Part shown: positions 16,902-24,833 of the stretch, one piece after another
Numbering within the stretch: the first letter of the stretch is position 1
Layout: each line of letters opens with the position of its first letter
DNA from: an uncultured Rhodospirillales bacterium
GTDB taxonomy: Bacteria; Pseudomonadota; Alphaproteobacteria; Acetobacterales; Acetobacteraceae
Direction of reading: 5' to 3'
Length of the DNA stretch: 64,000 bases
Assembly (NCBI GenBank): GCA_903844135.1
Contig: CAIMSN010000102.1
Location: 1-64,000, forward strand
Made by a program: the position numbers and the translations under genes
Notes under the pieces: generated by a model
Told to the model about the DNA's origin: nothing
Databases searched by the model: none
The model's input: only the letters and a program-made list of their open reading frames with translations

Positions 16902-17807
16902 ATGAGTCGGGCGGGTCGCCGGCCGGCCCACGAGGGCGGCCGCGGTCCGGAAGCGGGGCTGAGGCGGCGGGCGTTCGCGGCGATCGCCGCGCAGGGCGCG
17001 CTGCTGGCCGCGGCCTGCTCGCCGATCGGCGTGCTGAACGGCCTGGCGCCGGACCGGCTCTATCGCGACGGCATCGCCTACGGACCGGAGAAGCGCCACC
17101 GGCTCGACCTCTATCGCCCGGTCGGCCCGGGCCCGTTCCCGGTCGCGGTGTTTCTCTATGGCGGCGGTTGGGACAGCGGCGACCGGGCGATGTATCGCTT
17201 CGTCGGCGGCGCCTTCGCCCAGGCCGGCTTCCTGACGGTGATCCCGGACTACCGCGTGTGGCCCGCGGTACGCTATCTCGGATGCCTGCAGGATTGCGCG
17301 GCGGCGTTCGCTTGGACCAGGCGGGAGATCGCCGGCTTCGGCGGCGAGGCCGGCGCCCCGGCTCTGATCGGCCATTCCGCAGGCGCCTACAACGCCGCGA
17401 TGCTGGCCCTCGATCCCGCCCTGCTCGGCGCGCACGGCCTGTCGGCGCAGCGCGACGTCGCCCGGCTGATCGGTCTGGCCGGGCCATACGATTTTCTGCC
17501 GCTGGAGACCGACGAGCTGCGGCAGATCTTCGGCCCCGGCACGGCCGGCCCGGACACCCAGCCGATCAGCTATGTGGACGGGCGCAACCCGCCGGCGCTG
17601 CTGCTGGCCGGAACCGACGACAAGACGGTCCGTCCGGCCAACACCGAGCGCCTGGCCGCCAGGATCCGCGAACGCGGCGGCGTGGTCCGGAGCCGTCTCT
17701 ATCCCGGCATCGACCATCGCGAGATCGTCGGCGCGATCGGCACGCCGCTGCGCTTCCTGTGCCCGACCCTGCGCGACTGCGTGGACTTCCTGCGCGCCGC
17801 GGCGTGA
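16902..17807 (+). CDS. Alpha/beta hydrolase, exported carboxylesterase-like
   Basis: 301-aa serine hydrolase of the carboxylesterase/kynurenine-formamidase-like group. The oxyanion-hole motif LYGGGW is near residue 87, the nucleophile elbow GHSAGAY about 165, and a late GxDDKTV (acid) and PGIDHRE (His) complete the triad. The N-terminus has twin arginines (RRRAF) and a hydrophobic stretch ending LLAAACS, suggesting export as a lipoprotein, possibly by Tat. It follows the small lipoprotein gene by 21 bp. Substrate unknown. Confidence 0.85.
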   Translation: MSRAGRRPAHEGGRGPEAGLRRRAFAAIAAQGALLAAACSPIGVLNGLAPDRLYRDGIAYGPEKRHRLDLYRPVGPGPFPVAVFLYGGGWDSGDRAMYRFVGGAFAQAGFLTVIPDYRVWPAVRYLGCLQDCAAAFAWTRREIAGFGGEAGAPALIGHSAGAYNAAMLALDPALLGAHGLSAQRDVARLIGLAGPYDFLPLETDELRQIFGPGTAGPDTQPISYVDGRNPPALLLAGTDDKTVRPANTERLAARIRERGGVVRSRLYPGIDHREIVGAIGTPLRFLCPTLRDCVDFLRAAA

Positions 17808-17957
17808 CGCCCGGCATCCGGAACCGAGCCTTGCGCGTAAACCCCCTGAAATATCGGTGTTTTGGTCGGGGACGGGTCTATGAGCAGCGTGGCGCTATCG
17901 TCAGGGTCGTATGGCCTGTCTATGATGATCAGAATAGCGTTGGGATCATTGCTTGCC

Positions 17958-18518
17958 ATGGATGAGCAGGACGGTCGAACGACAGTCGGTGCAGATGTCG
18001 CCTCTCTCCTCAAGCGCTGCGCCGAAGGCGATCAGGCCGCGTTCCGCCGGCTCTACGATTCCCAATCGCCGCGGCTGTACGGCCTGGCGCTGCGGCTGAT
18101 GAAGCAGCCGGCGCTGGCGTCGGACGCCGTGCACGACGCCTTCGTGCAGGTCTGGCAGCGCTCCGCACGGTTCGATCCGTCGCGCGGCCAGGCCGAGGCG
18201 TGGCTGGCCAGCCTGCTCCGCTACCGCGCGATCGACATCCTGCGTCGCCGCTCCCGCGAATTCTACGGCCACGAGCGTACCGACGAGCCGGACACGGCGC
18301 CGGATGCGTTCGCCCAGTTGGCCGAGCGCGCGGATGGCCAGGCGCTGCATCGCTGCCTCGACGGGCTGGAGGAGACGCAGCGTCGCGCCGTGCAGTTCGC
18401 CTTCATGGACGGGCTGTCGCATACGGAGCTCGCCGCCAGGCTCGGGGCGCCGCTCGGCACCGTCAAGTCCTGGGTCCGCCGTGCCCTGCTCGGCCTGAAA
18501 CGGTGCCTCGAAGCATGA
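17958..18518 (+). CDS. ECF-type RNA polymerase sigma factor
   Basis: About 186 aa. Region 2 contains LLKRCAEGDQAAFRRLYDSQ and the -10-recognition helix AWLASLLRYRAIDILRRRS. Region 4 has the helix-turn-helix HTELAARLGAPLGTVKSWVRR. The start is placed at the ATG at 17958; the frame continues upstream to 17862 (TTG) without conserved sequence. The stop overlaps the anti-sigma start (ATGA), a hallmark of sigma/anti-sigma pairs. No convincing matching ECF promoter was found upstream, so autoregulation is unproven. Confidence 0.9.
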   Translation: MDEQDGRTTVGADVASLLKRCAEGDQAAFRRLYDSQSPRLYGLALRLMKQPALASDAVHDAFVQVWQRSARFDPSRGQAEAWLASLLRYRAIDILRRRSREFYGHERTDEPDTAPDAFAQLAERADGQALHRCLDGLEETQRRAVQFAFMDGLSHTELAARLGAPLGTVKSWVRRALLGLKRCLEA

Positions 18519-19222
18519 GCGCGACCATCCTTCCCGACGACGAGGACCGGACCGTCCTGGCCGGCGAATACGTGCTCGGCACCCTGCCGAGCGACGAGGC
18601 GGAGCGCGTCGCCGACGAGGCGATCCGCGATCCGGCGCTGGCCGGCGCGATCGCCGAATGGGAACAGCGGCTGGCCCCGCTGGCCGCGACCGTCGCGCCG
18701 CAATCTCCGCCGGCCGCGCTGTGGCCGCGAATCGAGCGCACCGCCTACGGGCCGCGCGCCGGAGTACGTGCCGGACGCCGCGACGGCGCTCAGGGTGGGC
18801 GCAGCCTCCTTGCCTGGAAGGGCGCCACCGCCGTCAGCTTCCTGATCGCCGCCTCGGTCGCCGGGATCGCGCTGTTCGATCGCGTGCCGATGGCGACTCC
18901 TGTCGCCGTGCTGGCGCCGCTGGGCGCGCCGCAGGCGGCGTTCGTGATCGAGGCCCGCGCCGACGGGGTGGTTTCTGTGCTGCCGCTGCATCCGGCGATC
19001 GTGCCGACCGGCCGCGATCTCGAGCTCTGGTCGCTGGCGGAAGGCGAGAAGGTGCCGCATCCGCTCGGCCTGCTTCCGGCCGGCGGGACCAAGCTCGCCG
19101 CCGGCGTCCTGCCGCCCGGTCACGCGCAGATCCTGATCAGTCTCGAGCCGGCCGGTGGCTCGCCGACTGGCCTGCCGACCGGACCGGTGCTTTATGGTGG
19201 CGTGCTGACGCGCGCCGATTGA
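18515..19222 (+). CDS. Anti-sigma factor, RskA-like, membrane anchored
   Basis: 235 aa. The cytoplasmic N-terminal anti-sigma domain includes EYVLGTLPSDEAERV and AEWEQRLAPLA, followed by one transmembrane helix (about residues 109-127) and a periplasmic RskA domain with VLPLHPAI and DLELWSLAEG. It should hold the preceding sigma factor at the membrane until a periplasmic signal releases it. No zinc-binding HxxxCxxC motif is seen, consistent with RskA rather than ZAS-type factors. Confidence 0.9.
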   Translation: MSATILPDDEDRTVLAGEYVLGTLPSDEAERVADEAIRDPALAGAIAEWEQRLAPLAATVAPQSPPAALWPRIERTAYGPRAGVRAGRRDGAQGGRSLLAWKGATAVSFLIAASVAGIALFDRVPMATPVAVLAPLGAPQAAFVIEARADGVVSVLPLHPAIVPTGRDLELWSLAEGEKVPHPLGLLPAGGTKLAAGVLPPGHAQILISLEPAGGSPTGLPTGPVLYGGVLTRAD

Positions 19223-19248
19223 GGGCGCCCGACCGGAACGAAGGCTTG

Positions 19249-19830
19249 ATGCAGGCGAACGAGTCCTGGCTGCGCGACCGTCTCGCGGCCCTAGAGCCGG
19301 CCAGGCCGAGTCCTTGGCCGCACGCTTCGTTCCAGGCCCAGTCCCAGTCCCGGGCCGCCGCGGTGCTGGTGCCGATCGTCCTGGCCGACAGCCCGTTCGT
19401 GCTGCTGACCCAGCGCGCGACCACCCTGCGCAACCATGCCGGCCAGGTCGCCTTCCCCGGCGGCCGGGCCGATCCCGACGACGAAGACGCCGTCGCCACC
19501 GCGCTGCGCGAGGCGCACGAGGAGATCGGGCTCGATCCCGCTCTTTCGGAGATCGTCGGGCGGCTGCCCACGGTCGGCACTTACATGGGCCGCTTCACCA
19601 TCGTGCCGGTGGTCGCCCTGCTGCCGTCGCACGCGCGCTGGATCGCCTCCGAATCGGAAGTCGCCTCGATCTTCGGCCTGCCGGTCTCGGTGCTGCTCGA
19701 TCCCGACGCGCCGCGCCGCATCACCGACGGACCCCGCACCGGCGCCTGGGTCTGGCCGCACGACGAACAGGACATCTGGGGCGCCACCGCGTCGATCCTG
19801 GTCGCGCTGGCGCGGGTGCTTCTCGGTTAG
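19249..19830 (+). CDS. Nudix hydrolase, CoA pyrophosphatase-like
   Basis: 193-aa Nudix enzyme. The Nudix box is GGRADPDDEDAVATALREAH followed by EEIGL, matching GX5EX7REUXEEXGU. The upstream LLTQRATTLRNHAGQVAFPG segment is typical of the NudL/CoA diphosphatase group that trims CoA derivatives. Its end overlaps the convergent dioxygenase gene by 4 bp. Other nucleoside-diphosphate substrates remain possible. Confidence 0.88.
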   Translation: MQANESWLRDRLAALEPARPSPWPHASFQAQSQSRAAAVLVPIVLADSPFVLLTQRATTLRNHAGQVAFPGGRADPDDEDAVATALREAHEEIGLDPALSEIVGRLPTVGTYMGRFTIVPVVALLPSHARWIASESEVASIFGLPVSVLLDPDAPRRITDGPRTGAWVWPHDEQDIWGATASILVALARVLLG

Positions 19831-21044
19831 AACGCCCCGGTCGCCTCCGCTTCATACAGCGCCATCTCGTCGAGCAGGGGCATCCCGACCGCCGCTTCCA
19901 GCGCGGCCCGGCTTCCGGGTGCCATGGTCCGGCTGTCGGCGTCCGGTCCGAGATTGGACCGGAAGATCCCGGCGGCGCTCACAGGCAGGAAATCCTCGTA
20001 CAGGACCGGCGCGCCGTCGCCGCGGAAGAACGCCAGCCCCTGCTCCGCCAGCGCCGCCGCATCATCGGGAATCGCCCGGAACGCGATGGTTTCCGCCTCG
20101 GCGCGCGGCCGCCCGTCCGCCAGCTCGGCCTGCAAGGTCGCCAGCGCCTGATCGTACAGCGACCGCCCCCTGGGCGTCAGCGCCGCGCCGCGCTGCTCGA
20201 TCTCGCCGAAGCGCGCGGTATGGGTGCCGGGCGCGTCGGCGAACGACACGCGCTCGGAGAGCGCCTGGAAGCTGGTCTGGCGCAACAGGATCGGCACGGC
20301 GCGTCGCGGCGGGCCCTCGATCTGCGCCTTCGGCTTCATCCCGCGCGCCGCCATCGCCGCCTGGGCGGCATCGATGTCGAGCGTGCGCGGCGTCAGATGG
20401 TTGATGTGCGGACCGCGGAAGCACACCACGTCCGCCACCAGCGGATGCGCCGCCCTGAGCCGCGCATGCAGCGACGCCGGCACCGTCGCCGTCTCGTGCC
20501 AGCGGAACAGCCCGAGCGCCTCCTCGATCAGTGCTTCGGCCTGCGCGGCCGGCAGCCCGCCCTCCGCCTCGGCCCCCGCTTCTGCTTGGGCGAGCAGCGC
20601 CTCGAGCCGGGGCGTGCCGAGGGTCCGCGCGGCGAGGATCTCCGCCGCCTCGTCGCGCAGGCCGGGATCGGCGATCAGCTCCAGCCGCAGCAGCGACGTG
20701 AATACCCGGAACGGGCTGGTCGCGAGCCCCTTGGCGTCGATCGGCCGGAACGCGGTCGAATGCACCGGCACGCCGGCGCCGGCCAGGTCGTAATAGCCGA
20801 CCGGCCGCATGCCCATCACCGCGAACAGCCGTGCCACCAGCGCCAGCTCCGACGCCGTCCCGACCCGGATGGCGCCGTGACGTTCGCTGCCGAGACGCCG
20901 GTCCGCCTCGCCTCCGGCCGCGCGGTTGATGTCCGCGACAAGCTCCAGCAGCGTCCCGTACAGCGGCACCTCGCTGCGATACATCGCCGACAGCGCCTCG
21001 GAGAACGCGCCGCGCAGCAGGTCCGGGTCGACGAGCGGTGCCAT
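19827..21044 (-). CDS. 2-oxoadipate dioxygenase/decarboxylase (DUF1338, HglS/YdcJ-like)
   Basis: Member of the DUF1338 (VOC-fold) family; the studied member HglS converts 2-oxoadipate to D-2-hydroxyglutarate in lysine breakdown with Fe(II). The 405-aa chain starts MAPLVDPDLLRGAF, with MYRSEVPLYGTLLELVADIN near residue 20, ERHGAIRVGT, GVPVHSTAFRPID and HINHLTPRTLDID containing the expected His ligands. An AGGAG site overlapping the upstream regulator's stop suggests translational coupling to that Lrp gene. No other lysine-catabolic gene lies nearby, so substrate is inferred only from family. Confidence 0.83.
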   Translation of the reverse strand: MAPLVDPDLLRGAFSEALSAMYRSEVPLYGTLLELVADINRAAGGEADRRLGSERHGAIRVGTASELALVARLFAVMGMRPVGYYDLAGAGVPVHSTAFRPIDAKGLATSPFRVFTSLLRLELIADPGLRDEAAEILAARTLGTPRLEALLAQAEAGAEAEGGLPAAQAEALIEEALGLFRWHETATVPASLHARLRAAHPLVADVVCFRGPHINHLTPRTLDIDAAQAAMAARGMKPKAQIEGPPRRAVPILLRQTSFQALSERVSFADAPGTHTARFGEIEQRGAALTPRGRSLYDQALATLQAELADGRPRAEAETIAFRAIPDDAAALAEQGLAFFRGDGAPVLYEDFLPVSAAGIFRSNLGPDADSRTMAPGSRAALEAAVGMPLLDEMALYEAEATGAF

Positions 21045-21053
21045 CGGGGTCTC

Positions 21054-21482
21054 CTAGCGGGCGATGCGGGTGGACAGCAGGATCATCGAGTTGGTCCGGG
21101 TCACCCCGTCCAGCCCGGCGATGCGGTCGATCACCTGGTCGAGCTCCGTGGTGCTGTCCGCCTGCAGCACGGCGATCAGATCCACCGCTCCGCCGACCGC
21201 ATGCAGTTCGCGCACCTGCGGCACCCGGCGCAGCACCGTCTCGACCGAGGCGGCATGGCGCGCGGCCAGGGTGATGTGCACGTGCGCCCGCAGCGGCGCG
21301 GTCGCCGGCCGGGTGGTGCGCACGGTGTAGCCCAGGATGGTGCCGTTGCGCTCCAGACGCTCGATCCGGCTCTGCACCGTGGTGCGCGACAGGCCGAGCC
21401 GCCGGCCCAGCACGGCGGCGGGCAGGCGCGCATTCTCTGTCAGCAGCGCCACGAGCTGCTGGTCGGTGGCGTCGGGCGGCAT
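21054..21482 (-). CDS. Lrp/AsnC family transcriptional regulator
   Basis: 142 aa from MPPDATDQQL. The N-terminal helix-turn-helix (LPAAVLGRRLGLSRTTVQSRIERLE) is followed by the RAM ligand-binding domain, with VPQVRELHAVGGAVDLIAVL and a C-terminal VTRTNSMILLSTR. It is transcribed just ahead of the 2-oxoadipate dioxygenase with a 9-bp gap, so it probably controls that gene in response to an amino acid. The ATG at 21482 starts the DNA-binding domain properly; the upstream extension lacks family sequence. Confidence 0.88.
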   Translation of the reverse strand: MPPDATDQQLVALLTENARLPAAVLGRRLGLSRTTVQSRIERLERNGTILGYTVRTTRPATAPLRAHVHITLAARHAASVETVLRRVPQVRELHAVGGAVDLIAVLQADSTTELDQVIDRIAGLDGVTRTNSMILLSTRIAR

Positions 21483-21614
21483 CGCCGGACGGTAGCGGGG
21501 CGGGGGGCGCGGTTCAATCGCGGCCCGCTTGGACGCCAGGCATGCCCGGAGGCCCGGCATCAGGCACGCTTGATTTGTTTGCACCGCAGCATCCATGCCC
21601 TAGAAGCGGCTCCC

Positions 21615-23249
21615 ATGCTGCAGATCGACTCCCTCACCTTCAACGCCTGGGGCCGGAAATTCTTCGACCGGGCCTCCGTGACCCTGCCCAACCCGTCCAA
21701 GGTCGGGCTGGTCGGGCGCAACGGCGTCGGCAAGTCCACCCTGTTCAAGCTGATCAAGGGCGAGCTGCAGCCCGATACCGGCGAGGTCGGCATCCCGAAA
21801 TCCGCGCGCATGGCGACGGTCGACCAGGAGCATCCGGCGACCGACGTGACCCTGCTCGACACCATCCTGGCGGCCGACACCGAGCGCGCCACGCTGCTGG
21901 CCTCGCTGGAGACCGCCGAACCGGAGCAGATGGGCGACATCTGGTCGCGGCTGATGGAGATCGACGCCGACACCGCCCCGGCCCGCGCCGCGGAGATCCT
22001 GAACGGGCTCGGCTTCTCGACCGAGGATCTCGAGCGGCCGATGGCGGAATTCTCCGGCGGCTGGCGCATGCGGGTGGCGCTGGCGGCCGCCCTGTTCGCC
22101 GCCCCCGACCTGCTGCTGCTCGACGAGCCGACCAACTATCTCGATCTCGAGGGCGCGCTCTGGCTCGAGGCGCGCCTGGCGCGCTACCCGCATTCGGCGC
22201 TGATCATCAGCCACGACCGCGAGCTGCTGAACAACTCGGTCGGCTTCATCCTGCACGTCACCGAACGCAAGCTGGAGCTCTATACCGGCGGCTACGACAG
22301 TTTCGAGAAGCAGCGCGCCGAGAAGATCCGCCTGCAATCGGCGCAGCGGGTCAAGCAGGAAGCCGAGCGCGCGCATCTGCAATCCTTCGTCGACCGCTTC
22401 AAGGCCTCCGCCGCCAAGGCCGCGCAGGCGCAGAGCCGGGTCAAGCGCCTGGCCAAGATGGAGCCGATCTCCACCACCATCGAGGAGCGCGTGGCGCCGT
22501 TCCTGCTGCCTTCGCCGCCGCGTCCGCTGGCGCCGCCGCTGATGCGGCTGGAAAACGTCGAGATCGGCTATGGCAACGATCCGGCGGTTCTGAAGGGTCT
22601 CGATCTCCGCCTCGATATCGACGATCGCATCGGCCTGCTTGGTGTCAACGGCGCCGGCAAGTCGACCTTCGCCAAGATGGCCGCCGGTGCGCTGGCGGTG
22701 CGGTCCGGTCGCACCACCCGCTCGGCGCGTATGGAAGTCGGCTGGTTCCATCAGCATCAGATCGAAGCGCTTAATCCGGAGCAGACGCCGCTCGACATCA
22801 TGCGCGAGGCCCGCCCGGCCGACAGCGACCAGTCGCACCGGTCGCGTCTGGCCCAGTTCGGCATCAATTTCGACAAGCAGGGCACCACCGTTGAGGCGCT
22901 CTCCGGCGGCGAGCGTGCCCGCCTGCTGCTGAACCTGGTGGCGATGGCGGCGCCGCATCTGCTGATCCTGGACGAGCCCACCAACCATCTCGACATCGAC
23001 AGCCGTCGTGCGTTGCTCGACGCGCTCAACGAATATCAGGGCGCGGTGATCCTGATCACCCACGACCGCTCGCTGATGGAGCTGGTCGCCGACCGTCTCT
23101 GGCTCGCCGCCGACAACACGGTGGTGCCGTTCGACGGCGACATGGACGATTACGCCAGGTTCGTGCTCGACCGCGCCCGCGGCGGCACCGCCGCCCCCTC
23201 CCAGGCCGCCGCCAAGGAGAAACGGTCGAAGAAAGCCAAGCGCGCCTGA
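21615..23249 (+). CDS. ABC-F family ATPase (YheS/Uup-like)
   Basis: Soluble duplicated ATPase of the ABC-F group, whose members act on ribosomes. 544 aa with two cassettes: Walker A GRNGVGKST (34-42), signature FSGGWRMR (146-153), Walker B LLLLDEPTNYLD; then a charged linker (about 235-290, coiled-coil-like) and a second cassette with Walker A GVNGAGKST (343 on), signature LSGGERARLL (429 on) and LILDEPTNHLDID. The Lys/Ala-rich C-terminus (KEKRSKKAKRA) is basic. No membrane span is present, so it is not a transporter. Confidence 0.92.
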   Translation: MLQIDSLTFNAWGRKFFDRASVTLPNPSKVGLVGRNGVGKSTLFKLIKGELQPDTGEVGIPKSARMATVDQEHPATDVTLLDTILAADTERATLLASLETAEPEQMGDIWSRLMEIDADTAPARAAEILNGLGFSTEDLERPMAEFSGGWRMRVALAAALFAAPDLLLLDEPTNYLDLEGALWLEARLARYPHSALIISHDRELLNNSVGFILHVTERKLELYTGGYDSFEKQRAEKIRLQSAQRVKQEAERAHLQSFVDRFKASAAKAAQAQSRVKRLAKMEPISTTIEERVAPFLLPSPPRPLAPPLMRLENVEIGYGNDPAVLKGLDLRLDIDDRIGLLGVNGAGKSTFAKMAAGALAVRSGRTTRSARMEVGWFHQHQIEALNPEQTPLDIMREARPADSDQSHRSRLAQFGINFDKQGTTVEALSGGERARLLLNLVAMAAPHLLILDEPTNHLDIDSRRALLDALNEYQGAVILITHDRSLMELVADRLWLAADNTVVPFDGDMDDYARFVLDRARGGTAAPSQAAAKEKRSKKAKRA

Positions 23250-23271
23250 ATCGAACCGGGATGCAAGGGCC

Positions 23272-23299
23272 CGCTGCCCTTGCCGGGTCGAGGGCAGCG
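23272..23299. terminator. Stem-loop between convergent ABC-F and siderophore-interacting genes
   Basis: Perfect 9-bp stem CGCTGCCCT / AGGGCAGCG with a 10-nt loop, placed between convergent stops. No strong T-run follows on either strand, so termination is plausible but not certain. Confidence 0.4.
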
Positions 23300-23316
23300 C
23301 CCTCGCCTTGCTTTAT

Positions 23317-24090
23317 TCACACGGGCAGCCGCTCCTCACTCTCCGCAACCACCAGCCGCCAATACCCCGCCGCCCTGACCGCCGCCCGGTCGACGCCGCG
23401 CGCCTCGACCAGATGGTCGCGAAGCCGTCGCGCGGTGTCGATCTCGGCCGCGATCCAGATCCGCGCGTCGCCTGGCAGGGTGAGGGCTTCGAGCGCCCGG
23501 TCGAGCAGCGTGGTGGTTCCGGCCGCCGCGCCGTTCCGGGTCAGCCAGTCGATGCTGGCATGCGCCGGCGTCGGCAGGTGGCGGATCTCGGTCTCGTCGG
23601 CGACCTCGATCAGCGCGATGCAGGAGACGCCCGGCTGCATCTCCTCCAGCCGGCGGGCGATCGCCGGCAGGGCGGTCTCGTCGCCGAGCAGCAGGCAGGG
23701 CGCGTCATCGTCCGGCGGCACCAGCGAGCCGCGCGGGCCGGCGACGCCGAGCCAGTCGCCGCACTGCGCGCCGGCCGCCCAGCCGGCCGCCGGGCCGTCG
23801 CCATGCAGCACGAATTCGAGCGTCAGGGTGTTGGACGCGGCGTCGTAGCGTCTCGGCGTGTAGTCGCGTCGCGGCGCGGCGAACAGGATCGCCGGGTCCG
23901 GCCTTGCGAAGCGGTCGGCGCCCCGCTTGGGAAAGAACAGCTTCACATGGTCGTCCGCAGCCAGCGAGACGAAGCCGTCCAGCTCCGGTCCGCCGACGAC
24001 GATGCGGCGCATCCTCGGCGAGATGTCGTCGACCGCGACCACTTGCAGTGCCCGCCGCCGGAGCTCGTGCTGGACCCTGACCCCGATCAC
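23317..24090 (-). CDS. Siderophore-interacting protein / ferric-chelate reductase (YqjH/ViuB-like)
   Basis: 257-aa FAD-dependent reductase releasing iron from ferric siderophores in the cytoplasm. The FAD domain has SPRMRRIVVGGPEL and the flavin motif RRDYTPRRYD. The C-terminal NAD(P)H domain has LLLGDETALPAIARRLEEM, a SIP-family hallmark, and an AAGYWR ending. It overlaps the end of the upstream PadR gene (ATGA, 24087-24090). In E. coli the equivalent regulator and reductase genes are divergent; here they are one operon. Confidence 0.9.
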   Translation of the reverse strand: MIGVRVQHELRRRALQVVAVDDISPRMRRIVVGGPELDGFVSLAADDHVKLFFPKRGADRFARPDPAILFAAPRRDYTPRRYDAASNTLTLEFVLHGDGPAAGWAAGAQCGDWLGVAGPRGSLVPPDDDAPCLLLGDETALPAIARRLEEMQPGVSCIALIEVADETEIRHLPTPAHASIDWLTRNGAAAGTTTLLDRALEALTLPGDARIWIAAEIDTARRLRDHLVEARGVDRAAVRAAGYWRLVVAESEERLPV

Positions 24091-24755
24091 ATCGGCCGTC
24101 CGGACAGGATCTCGGCGGTGGCGCGGTCGAGGATCGCGGCGATCCGCCTGGCCTCATCGGGAGAGGCGCCCCTGGCGCGTCCGAGCGCCGCCTTCAGCCC
24201 GTGGCGGGCGTGATGCAGCGCGTCCGCGGCCTGCGGGTCGATGTCCGACAGGCCGGCATAGGCTTCTCGCACATGCTCCATCCGGGCGCCGATCCTGGCC
24301 AGCGCGTCGAGCATCTGCTCGGCCTGGGCGCGGTTGGCGTCGAGATGCGCCCGTCCGTCATCGGTCAGGGTGTAGAGCTTGCGGTTGCCGTCCTGGCTGA
24401 CCGCGGCGCGGCCGATCTCGTCCAGATAGGTCAGCGCCGGGTAGATCATGCCGGGGCTGGGGGCATAGAAGCCGCCGGAGCGCTCCTCGAGCAACCGGAT
24501 CAGCTCGTAGCCGTGCGCCGGGCGTTCGGCGAGCAGCGCCAGCAGCACAAGTTGCAGGTCGGCCGAGCCGAGGCGCCGGCCACCCGGCATGCCGTCGCCG
24601 CCCATGAAGCCGCGTCCGCCGCGTCCGCCGCGCCCGCCGCCCGGGCCGCTTTCATGTCCGCCGCCGCGCCCGCCGCCATGGCGGTGGCCCGGCCCGAAGC
24701 CGAAGCGCCAGGCATGGAAAGGATGGAACGAACCGTCATATCTATCTTTGAACAT
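24087..24755 (-). CDS. PadR family regulator with Gly/His-rich N-terminus (YqjI-like)
   Basis: 222-aa repressor of the PadR group. Residues 10-60 are a Gly/His/Arg-rich extension (HPFHAWRFGFGPGHRHGGG) resembling the metal-binding N-terminus of E. coli YqjI. The winged helix follows (LVLLALLAERPAHGYELIRL, FYAPSPGMIYPALTYLDEIG), then a helical dimerisation tail. Controlling a ferric reductase (next gene) is just what YqjI does with YqjH, with release by iron or nickel. No good ribosome site precedes 24755, but the His-rich segment supports this start. Confidence 0.85.
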   Translation of the reverse strand: MFKDRYDGSFHPFHAWRFGFGPGHRHGGGRGGGHESGPGGGRGGRGGRGFMGGDGMPGGRRLGSADLQLVLLALLAERPAHGYELIRLLEERSGGFYAPSPGMIYPALTYLDEIGRAAVSQDGNRKLYTLTDDGRAHLDANRAQAEQMLDALARIGARMEHVREAYAGLSDIDPQAADALHHARHGLKAALGRARGASPDEARRIAAILDRATAEILSGRPM

Positions 24756-24772
24756 ATCTTACGATATATCTA
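24736..24772 (-). promoter_or_regulatory. AT-rich candidate PadR operator at the padR start
   Basis: A short AT-rich island in otherwise GC-rich DNA. On the reverse strand it has three AGATAT direct repeats, including the 8-bp palindrome GATATATC (24763-24770) and the dyad ATATC-N4-GATAT (24754-24767). It overlaps the padR start, as expected for autoregulation. YqjI operators are also ATATC-rich, as I recall; binding is inference. Confidence 0.5.
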
Positions 24773-24797
24773 CCGAGAGGCGGGGTGCAAGCGGTTT

Positions 24798-24827
24798 CCG
24801 TCTGGCAGGGCGCGCCCTGCCAGACGG
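24798..24827. repeat. 30-bp perfect palindrome
   Basis: A 15-bp arm beginning CCGTCTGGC is followed at once by its exact reverse complement, giving a loop-free 30-bp palindrome. It lies 6 bp beyond the permease stop and 43 bp before the padR start on the same strand. As RNA it would fold into a very stable hairpin and may end permease transcription, though no T-run follows. Confidence 0.85.
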
Positions 24828-24833
24828 GCCGGC

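Noticed and set aside
17815-17860. GGAAC / CGTAA elements as an ECF promoter before the sigma gene
   Set aside because: The spacing between the two elements is only 11 bp, too short for a normal ECF promoter.
19314-21614. Long forward frame leading into the ABC-F gene
   Set aside because: Opposite strand of the dioxygenase and Lrp genes; composition is Arg/Gln/His-rich shadow coding.
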